The notes under the pieces: model-generated
Seen by the model: the letters and a program-made list of their open reading frames with translations, nothing else
What the model was told of the DNA's origin: nothing
The model's database searches: none
Made by a program: the position numbers and the translations under genes
NCBI GenBank assembly: GCA_018820005.1
Contig: JAHJOS010000256.1
Coordinates: 1-5,167 of the forward strand
Direction of reading: 5' to 3'
Source: Alphaproteobacteria bacterium
GTDB taxonomy: Bacteria > Pseudomonadota > Alphaproteobacteria > Rhizobiales > Devosiaceae
Length of the DNA stretch: 5,167 bases
Shown here: positions 1-3,593 of the stretch, piece by piece
Layout: every line of letters begins with the position of its first letter
How positions within the stretch are numbered: position 1 is the stretch's first letter

Positions 1-450
1 GGCGGCCAGGTTGGCGGCGTTCCAGTGGGTGGATTCGCGGACGGAGTCGATTGTCGACTTAGTGGTGCCAACCAGACGCATGATCTGTGCGTCCTTGAGT
101 TCGGGATGATTGCGGACCAGCCACTTGATGGCATTGGGGCGCTCATTGCGGCGCGAAATGGGGGTATAACGCGGGCCCTTGCGCTTGGCGGCGGCAACGC
201 GAACCTTGGGCTCGCTCAGCTTGAGGCGGTAGGATGGATCGCCCTCGGCCTTTTCGATCTCTTCGCGGGTGAGCTGACCGTTCTGGATCGGGTTGGCGCC
301 CATGATGCCACCGGCAACGTCACCGTCGGCAATGCCCTGAACTTCCAAGGGATGCAGCGTGCAGAAGGCCGCGATCTGTTCGAACGACAGCGCAGTGTTG
401 TCAACGAGCCAAACGGCAGTCGCCTTGGGCATCAACAGTGGCTGGGTCAT
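1..450 (-). CDS. trcR: Cell-cycle transcriptional regulator TrcR (DUF1013), N-terminal 150 residues, cut by left edge
   Basis: Seen: reading leftward from an ATG at 450-448, the frame stays open for 150 codons to the window edge, so the C-terminus is missing. AGGAGA (459-464) sits 8 nt before the ATG and fixes the start. The protein begins MTQPLLMPKATAVWLVDNTA. It then has a helical segment LSFEQIAAFCTLHPLEVQGI (residues 21-40), a GANPIQNGQLTREEIEKAE stretch (51-69), a basic linker AAAKRKGPRYTPISRRNERP (about 86-105), and a helix-turn-helix-like segment around 117-139 (LKDAQIMRLVGTTKSTIDSVR). This order of segments is the DUF1013 pattern. Known: TrcR of Caulobacter associates with RNA polymerase at active promoters and influences cell-cycle transcription; the family is confined to Alphaproteobacteria. 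The gene lies 142 nt behind the quinone reductase on the same strand and appears to have its own promoter and leader. The long plus-strand frame over the same bases is a shadow. Family assignment is firm; function here is inferred from Caulobacter. Confidence 0.93.
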   Translation of the reverse strand, partial: MTQPLLMPKATAVWLVDNTALSFEQIAAFCTLHPLEVQGIADGDVAGGIMGANPIQNGQLTREEIEKAEGDPSYRLKLSEPKVRVAAAKRKGPRYTPISRRNERPNAIKWLVRNHPELKDAQIMRLVGTTKSTIDSVRESTHWNAANLAA

Positions 451-470
451 GATAAATCTCTCCTGCAGGC

Positions 471-494
471 GCGGCCGGTTTTCCTCCGGGCCGC
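471..494 (-). promoter_or_regulatory. Hairpin in the trcR leader, next to the ribosome binding site
   Basis: GCGGCC at 471-476 pairs with GGCCGC at 489-494, a perfect 6-bp G+C stem with a 12-base loop. On the trcR transcript the loop reads CGGAGGAAAACC, so it contains a GGAGG, and the stem ends 6 nt before the real AGGAGA. There is no U-run after it, so it is not a terminator of the upstream gene. It may influence translation of trcR, which is inference. Confidence 0.4.
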
Positions 495-531
495 TCCGCC
501 TCTTTGCTTCATGCTGAGGGGGAACGCAGCC

Positions 532-560
532 AATATATGGATTTCAGCCCCGATCCGCAA
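532..560 (-). promoter_or_regulatory. Candidate sigma-70-type promoter for trcR
   Basis: On the minus strand TTGCGG (plus 555-560) is followed after exactly 17 bases by TATATT (plus 532-537). The -10 matches TATAAT at 5 of 6 positions and the -35 keeps the TTG core. Transcription would begin near 525, giving a leader of about 75 nt. A TTGCGG-N17-TATGAA pair also lies before rpmE. Assigned by pattern only. Confidence 0.5.
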
Positions 561-592
561 TGGCAATATGGGTTTGTGCCCCGGCGTATGCG

Positions 593-1606
593 CTATTGGC
601 TGGCCCCAAACGGGGTCACCAGCACCAGTTTGCCGATATGGGCACGCGCTTCCATGGCTGCATGAGCTCGTCCCGCCGCGCTGAACGGGTAGGCGGTTAC
701 TATTTGCCGGGTAAAGCCGTGACTGCTCAGGGCTGGCAGCAGATGGCGCCTTATGTGGCTGGCAATGGCGGCTTTGGTGGTCGAAGACTGCGGCCGCAGT
801 GTCGACCCCGAGAGGGTCAATTGCTTGGCCATGATGGTGCGCAGCGATACCGGCGCGGTGCTCCCGTCCAGCGTCGACACCTGAACGATATGACCACCTT
901 GGGCGGAAGCGGCGATATTGTGCTCGGCCATTGCCCCGCCGACGATGTCAACCACACGATCGACACCCTTGCCCAGGGTAATCTCCAGACATCGGGCGGA
1001 GACGTCTTCGGCGGTATAGTCGATCGTGGCCATTGCGCCCAGGCTGCGGGCATAGTCGGCCTTGGCGGGCGAGGAGACCACAGCAATGGTCTGGGCGCCC
1101 AGAACGCTGGCAATCTGTATGGCGGCGCTGCCAATGCCGCCTGCGGCACCATGCACCAACACTGTCATGCCTGTGGAGAGACCCGCCCGCATGACCAGCG
1201 TCTGGGTGACCGTAAACCAGGTTTCGGGCACGGCAGCTGCATCGGTCAAAAGCCACCCCATAGGAACGGGCAACACCTGGCCCGCTGGCACGGCAACATA
1301 GTGGGCATAGCCGCCGCCGTTGGTCAGGGCCATGACGCGTTCGCCGCGCTGAAAGCCTGTCACACCTTGTCCGAGCTCGATGACTTCGCCGCTTACCTCC
1401 AGACCAAGAATGGGCGAGGCGCCCGGTGGTGGATCGTAGTGCCCGCGTCGCTGGGCCAGATCAGGCCCGTTGACGCCTGCCGCGGCGACCCGAATCAACA
1501 CCTCACCCGGTCCGCAGACCGGAAGCGGCGCCTGCTGGACTTCGAGCACTTCCGGGCCGCCGGGGCGGGTGATCGCGATGGTCTGCATGCTATGTGGTAG
1601 GTTCAT
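593..1606 (-). CDS. NAD(P)H:quinone oxidoreductase, PIG3-type zinc-independent MDR family
   Basis: Seen: 337 residues. The N-terminal GroES-like catalytic domain contains PGGPEVLEVQQ (15-25) and AAAGVNGPDLAQRRGHYDPP (41-60). PPGASPILGLEVSGEV (60-75) follows. The Rossmann part carries the glycine-rich cofactor loop VHGAAGGIGSAAIQIA (151-166). GSTLRPQS (267-274) and the terminal HIGKLVLV (323-330) are typical of the PIG3/TP53I3-like quinone reductase group. The zinc ligands of alcohol dehydrogenases are absent, as expected. Known: these cytosolic enzymes reduce quinones or other enones with NADPH. Start: MNLPHSM resembles the MTLP...M beginnings I recall for alphaproteobacterial relatives, so the upstream ATG is kept, but neither it nor the internal ATG at 1588 has a clear Shine-Dalgarno sequence. 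A CATAAT overlaps the upstream ATG; if it were a -10, translation would have to begin at 1588 (331 residues). Divergent from the DUF1192 gene. Substrate not determinable. Confidence 0.9.
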   Translation of the reverse strand: MNLPHSMQTIAITRPGGPEVLEVQQAPLPVCGPGEVLIRVAAAGVNGPDLAQRRGHYDPPPGASPILGLEVSGEVIELGQGVTGFQRGERVMALTNGGGYAHYVAVPAGQVLPVPMGWLLTDAAAVPETWFTVTQTLVMRAGLSTGMTVLVHGAAGGIGSAAIQIASVLGAQTIAVVSSPAKADYARSLGAMATIDYTAEDVSARCLEITLGKGVDRVVDIVGGAMAEHNIAASAQGGHIVQVSTLDGSTAPVSLRTIMAKQLTLSGSTLRPQSSTTKAAIASHIRRHLLPALSSHGFTRQIVTAYPFSAAGRAHAAMEARAHIGKLVLVTPFGASQ

Positions 1607-1726
1607 TATGCCATGCTGAGCGAAGCGGGCGTGCTCGGCAAGATGGTTTCAGCACCGGAACGGGCTTGCCCAGGAAACCCGGAGCGCTAAGGTCGCGGTG
1701 GGCGTGGCATGTAGCAGGAGGCCGAT

Positions 1727-1909
1727 ATGGATGATGAAGAGCGCAAGGTCCCCAAGACGCACGAGGTCGGCATGCCGATCGATACGATGTCAGTGGACGA
1801 GTTGATGCAGCGGATCGGCTTGCTGGAGGCCGAGGTCGCTCGCCTCAAGACAGCGATCGTGTCGCGAAACGCTACACGTCAGGCGGCGGAGTCTTTTTTC
1901 AAACTATAG
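1727..1909 (+). CDS. DUF1192 family small protein
   Basis: Seen: 60 residues, preceded by AGGAGG (1716-1721) at 5 nt spacing, which makes the start secure. After a charged N-terminus the middle and C-terminal half (VDELMQRIGLLEAEVARLK, about 24-42) has heptad-like leucines and isoleucines that predict a short coiled coil. The protein ends AAESFFKL, close to the conserved C-terminus I recall for DUF1192. Length and layout fit the family, which is small and alphaproteobacterial with no established function. It is divergent from the quinone reductase across 120 bases. A weak TTGCCC-N16-TAAGGT (1666-1693) is the best promoter I can find. The run TTTTTTC near the stop codon forms a canonical -1 slippery heptamer, discussed in the findings. 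Beyond coiled-coil association, no role is assigned. Confidence 0.9.
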   Translation: MDDEERKVPKTHEVGMPIDTMSVDELMQRIGLLEAEVARLKTAIVSRNATRQAAESFFKL

Positions 1910-1946
1910 GACAGCTCAGTCTGGGCCGCATCGGTCTGGTCCCCGC

Positions 1947-2117
1947 TCAGACTTCGTCAGAGACATGCCGCGAGGATTTTTCCGCTTTGGCCTGCCTGTC
2001 GCTGCAAACCGACGCCGTCCGGCAATTGGCAGCGCTACTGCTCGTCCGGCGTACGGGCGCCACAGCGACCATAGCCATGAGCAGGTTGGCAGCAGCGCCG
2101 GCGGACAAATTGGCCAT
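1947..2117 (-). CDS. Possible 56-residue small protein, unrecognised
   Basis: Seen: ATG at 2117-2115, TGA at 1949-1947. The product starts MANLSAGAAANLLMAMVAVA, an alanine-rich, moderately hydrophobic segment, followed by PVRR and a polar, charged tail with two cysteines ending SDEV. About 70% of third positions are G or C by my count, as in a weakly biased coding frame. Against it: no proper Shine-Dalgarno sequence (only GAGAA about 8 nt upstream), no terminator after it, and the plus strand is also open here in a frame sharing the same wobble positions. It resembles no family I know. It could be a small membrane-associated protein or simply chance. Confidence 0.22.
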   Translation of the reverse strand: MANLSAGAAANLLMAMVAVAPVRRTSSSAANCRTASVCSDRQAKAEKSSRHVSDEV

Positions 2118-2268
2118 AGGAGGGTTCTCGCTGTTGGCGTGATGTAGGATGACGCGTTCGACCTCAGAGATAAGAATCGAACTGAATGCAGCAAGCTTGA
2201 GGTGTCCGTCTTGTGGGGGGCGAGCAAAATGGGGTCAACGGATCGGCAACCGGCAGGGTTAAGAAATC

Positions 2269-2273
2269 GACTC
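2269..2273. promoter_or_regulatory. GANTC (CcrM-type) site next to the CtrA box
   Basis: GACTC lies 3 bases upstream of the first TTAA of the CtrA box. In Caulobacter and Rhizobiales the methyltransferase CcrM modifies GANTC, and methylation state combined with GcrA affects some cell-cycle promoters. GANTC also occurs several times elsewhere in this window (for example 44-48, 2174-2178), so position is the only argument for relevance. Confidence 0.4.
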
Positions 2274-2276
2274 CTG

Positions 2277-2291
2277 TTAACGTGCAATTAA
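2277..2291 (+). promoter_or_regulatory. CtrA box (TTAA-N7-TTAA)
   Basis: The sequence is TTAA CGTGCAA TTAA, an exact match to the full CtrA consensus of Caulobacter and Rhizobiales. Such an A+T-only pair is unlikely by chance in this G+C-rich window, where TTAA is rare. A further TTAA lies 14 bases upstream (2259-2262). The downstream half overlaps the -35 position of the promoter called next, the usual geometry for a CtrA-activated promoter. The downstream genetic element is a predicted small RNA or the leader of rcdA, whose product acts in CtrA degradation. Confidence 0.7.
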
Positions 2292-2316
2292 TCTGTTTTG
2301 GGTAACCTCTAATTAT
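2288..2316 (+). promoter_or_regulatory. Candidate CtrA-dependent promoter of the rcdA leader or small RNA
   Basis: TTAATC (2288-2293), the downstream half of the CtrA box, is separated by 17 bases from AATTAT (2311-2316), which matches TATAAT at 4 of 6 positions. Start of transcription would be near 2322-2324. The poor -35 is consistent with a promoter needing an activator. TAACCT at 2303-2308 is an alternative but worse -10. Confidence 0.42.
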
Positions 2317-2321
2317 TCAGA

Positions 2322-2405
2322 TTGTTCTGGATTTTGCAGAGTGGTTTCTCCCTCTGTTTGACGCCTCCCTGTTAACTTCGAGAGCGGTTCTTACCGCTCT
2401 TTTTT
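2322..2405 (+). ncRNA. Predicted small RNA of about 84 nt, or attenuated rcdA leader
   Basis: Seen: from the predicted start to the end of the terminator T-run the RNA folds into three parts. First, a hairpin pairs CAGAG (2337-2341) with CTCTG (2352-2356) and leaves UCUCC in the loop. Second is a linker with GCCUCCCUGUUAAC that should be unpaired. Third is the terminator stem. CUCCCU occurs twice, at 2348-2353 and 2365-2370, 17 bases apart. No open frame with a ribosome binding site lies inside. Known: several small-RNA families of alphaproteobacteria have C+U-rich anti-Shine-Dalgarno motifs in loops or linkers that block translation of target mRNAs. Inference: an independent small RNA under CtrA control. 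The alternative is a 5' leader of rcdA in which most transcripts stop early. I cannot match it to a named RNA family. The 5' end is uncertain by several bases. Confidence 0.45.
2381..2405 (+). terminator. Intrinsic terminator upstream of rcdA
   Basis: AGAGCGG (2381-2387) pairs perfectly with CCGCTCT (2394-2400) around the 6-base loop TTCTTA. It is followed directly by TTTTT and then CTTTT, a textbook plus-strand terminator. No protein gene ends just before it; the nearest upstream plus-strand gene stops at 1909. It therefore ends either a small RNA or an attenuated rcdA leader. Confidence 0.85.
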
Positions 2406-2532
2406 CTTTTCAGGCCTGGCTCAGCCTTGGTATCGCCCTGATTTTTCAGTCTCTTTTCATACTGTTGGTGGCCCATGGGTGACGAGGGGCCGCGTTTGGC
2501 CTAATGTGTCGCTATTGGCTGGAGGGACTTGG

Positions 2533-3051
2533 TTGGCGGACGTCACAGAAACAGGATCAGCTATCGCGATCGGGCCACGCATTGTGGCATCGGGCGGATT
2601 TGATGTGCTCTATCGCGAGGGCATGACGCTGATTGAGGACGTGGCGAGCTATCTGGACGCCGACGGTCGTGCCGACAGCCGCATCCTGAGCCGCGAAGCC
2701 TCGTTTCTTTACGCCACCGAATCGATGCGCCTGACGACGCGGCTAATGCAACTCGCGTCGTGGTTGCTGTTGCAGCGTGCGGTCAACGAGGGCGAGATCA
2801 CCAAGGAAAATGCCCGCTCCGAAAAGGAAAAGGTCAAGTTTTCGGCAACGCCGTCGGAACGCGGCGGCCCCGGCTATGAGCAACTGCCTGAGATCTTGCG
2901 CGACTACATCGATAAGGGTGATCGGCTGTTTGACCGCGTGATGCAGTTCGATACGCTTGAGCGTGGCAAAATGCAGACGCTTGATGCCGGCACCGCCAAT
3001 GGCATCGCCGATCAGCTGGCACGCCTCAAGGCCGCCTTCGGCCGCGCCTGA
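2533..3051 (+). CDS. rcdA: RcdA (DUF1465), adaptor in regulated CtrA proteolysis
   Basis: Seen: 172 residues from TTG at 2533, chosen because GGAGGG (2521-2526) lies 6 nt before it and because family members begin shortly before the conserved R(I)VASGGFDVLYREGM segment (16-31). A GTG in frame at 2479 would add 18 residues but has no good ribosome binding site. The hallmark ATESMRLTTRLMQLASWLLL (61-80) is followed by QRAVNEGEIT (81-90), a charged segment, and a helix LPEILRDYIDKGDRLFDRV (118-136), fitting the family's helical-bundle fold with a flexible C-terminal tail. Known: in Caulobacter RcdA works with CpdR, PopA and ClpXP to deliver CtrA and other substrates for degradation; it is cytoplasmic and can localise to the pole. 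Context: a CtrA box 240 bases upstream suggests feedback, and an intrinsic terminator lies between the two. The gene ends convergently with rpmE. Family is firm; the adaptor role here is by homology. Confidence 0.9.
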   Translation: MADVTETGSAIAIGPRIVASGGFDVLYREGMTLIEDVASYLDADGRADSRILSREASFLYATESMRLTTRLMQLASWLLLQRAVNEGEITKENARSEKEKVKFSATPSERGGPGYEQLPEILRDYIDKGDRLFDRVMQFDTLERGKMQTLDAGTANGIADQLARLKAAFGRA

Positions 3052-3097
3052 TCACACCAAAGATCTTGGAGCCTGTGTCCTGCGGGACCAAGCCAAC

Positions 3098-3122
3098 AAA
3101 AAGCCCGGCACAATGGCCGGGC
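3098..3122 (-). terminator. Intrinsic terminator of rpmE, between convergent rpmE and rcdA
   Basis: GCCCGGC (3103-3109) and GCCGGGC (3116-3122) form a perfect 7-bp stem with a 6-base loop. On the minus strand it is followed by TTTTT (plus 3098-3102), so it ends rpmE transcripts, 26 nt beyond the stop codon. On the plus strand it is followed only by ATTTC, so it may act weakly for rcdA too. Confidence 0.85.
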
Positions 3123-3147
3123 ATTTCGACAATTCTCTTGGACTGGC

Positions 3148-3369
3148 TTAGATGCCCAGGCCCTTGAAGCGCTCCTTGAAGCGCGACACGCGACCACCGC
3201 GATCGAGCAGCTGACCCGTGCCACCGGTCCAGGCCGGGTGGGTCTTGGAGTCGATGTCGAGCTGCAGCGTGTCGCCGGCCTTGCCGTAGGTCGAACGCGT
3301 CTCGTACTTGGTGCCATCGGTCATGACCACGGTGATTACGTGGTAGTCCGGGTGAATATCAGCCTTCAT
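3148..3369 (-). CDS. rpmE: 50S ribosomal protein L31, zinc-independent type
   Basis: Seen: 73 residues, starting MKADIHPDYHVITVVMTDGT and containing STYGKAGDTLQLDID (27-41), HPAWTGG (44-50) and the C-terminal RGGRVSRFKERFKGLG. The start is supported by GAGG (plus 3378-3381) 8 nt upstream. There is no cysteine at all, so this is the form lacking the CxxC zinc site, as is usual in alphaproteobacterial relatives. Known: L31 lies on the large subunit and bridges to the small subunit across the central protuberance. It is transcribed alone, convergent with rcdA and divergent from the ABC exporter, from a candidate promoter about 70 bases upstream. A G+C hairpin sits in its leader. Confidence 0.97.
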   Translation of the reverse strand: MKADIHPDYHVITVVMTDGTKYETRSTYGKAGDTLQLDIDSKTHPAWTGGTGQLLDRGGRVSRFKERFKGLGI

Positions 3370-3390
3370 CGGTATCGCCTCAAATCAAAC

Positions 3391-3406
3391 GGGCGCCGCA
3401 GCGCCC
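3391..3406 (-). promoter_or_regulatory. Hairpin in the rpmE leader
   Basis: GGGCGC (3391-3396) and GCGCCC (3401-3406) form a perfect 6-bp stem closed by a 4-base loop, ending 9 nt before the rpmE ribosome binding site. L31 mRNA leaders in other bacterial groups bind L31 for autoregulation; whether this simple stem does so is unknown. On the minus strand GTTTGATTT follows, too broken for a confident terminator. Confidence 0.35.
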
Positions 3407-3436
3407 GGAGAGCATCAGAAATCTGTTGTTGGCGGC

Positions 3437-3465
3437 TTCATACAGAAAGCAGGCTCACTCCGCAA
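3437..3465 (-). promoter_or_regulatory. Candidate sigma-70-type promoter for rpmE
   Basis: On the minus strand TTGCGG (plus 3460-3465), 17 bases, then TATGAA (plus 3437-3442). The -10 has 4 of 6 consensus bases and the -35 is identical to that before trcR. Transcription would start near 3430, about 60 nt before the ATG, placing the leader hairpin inside the transcript. Confidence 0.5.
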
Positions 3466-3502
3466 GAGCATGCGCGCGGCAATTTCATACCGGACAAAGC
3501 GG

Positions 3503-3531
3503 TTGCCGCAGGCGAGGCCAGTGCCTATATC
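3503..3531 (+). promoter_or_regulatory. Candidate sigma-70-type promoter for the ABC exporter
   Basis: TTGCCG (3503-3508) and TATATC (3526-3531) are exactly 17 bases apart, each with 4 of 6 consensus bases. Transcription would start near 3538, leaving a leader of about 56 nt. It lies back to back with the rpmE promoter, whose -35 is about 40 bases away. Confidence 0.5.
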
Positions 3532-3593
3532 CGAGGCGTGGCGCGGCCCGGCGGTTCCGGACCCCATGGCGACAAGAGTGGCACAGCCCAGCG

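Larger units (their letters stand above)
1910..2532. other. Long intergenic region, regulatory rather than coding
   Basis: These 623 bases hold no gene I recognise. The left part (to about 2117) is G+C-rich and open in several frames. It contains a 56-codon minus-strand frame and a plus-strand frame that continues from the DUF1192 gene in the -1 phase. AGTCTG (1918-1923) can pair with CAGACT (1948-1953), but no T-run follows. From about 2118 the sequence becomes A+T-richer and looks non-coding. It holds GAATC (2174-2178), GACTC (2269-2273), a perfect CtrA box, a promoter-like element, a predicted small RNA ending in an intrinsic terminator, and 127 bases of further leader before rcdA. Frames of 37 to 123 codons exist here but have poor composition or no ribosome binding site. 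Confidence 0.6.

Noticed and set aside
25..684. 219-codon plus-strand open frame
   Set aside because: It lies antisense to trcR and the end of the quinone reductase, both clearly recognisable proteins. It is a by-product of G+C bias at third positions and its translation resembles nothing.
560..1600. 346-codon plus-strand open frame
   Set aside because: Exactly antisense to the quinone reductase, which shows ordered family motifs. The plus-strand product is low-complexity (G/H/R-rich) and not protein-like.
1600..1612. CATAAT as a -10 element over the quinone reductase start
   Set aside because: It matches 5 of 6 bases, but no -35 lies 16-18 bases upstream. Retained only as a caveat on the choice of start codon.
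1918..1953. AGTCTG/CAGACT inverted repeat as a terminator for the DUF1192 gene
   Set aside because: The 24-base loop is large, the inner pairing is poor and no T-run follows. Mentioned only as a possible structure.
2172..2184. tRNA T-loop-like AGTTCGATTC on the minus strand
   Set aside because: The bases flanking the loop cannot form the 5-bp T stem, and no anticodon arm or acceptor stem is found around it.
1916..2287. 123-codon minus-strand frame starting at TTG 2287
   Set aside because: Needs a TTG inside the CtrA box, has no ribosome binding site, and gives an R/P/W/S-rich translation without family resemblance.
2427..2463. TTGGTA plus CATACT as an rcdA promoter after the terminator
   Set aside because: The spacing is 25 bases, too long for a sigma-70-type promoter, and no better pair was found.
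3012..3317. 101-codon minus-strand frame over rpmE and the rcdA end
   Set aside because: Out of frame with rpmE, runs through the terminator, and is R/P-rich. Shadow.
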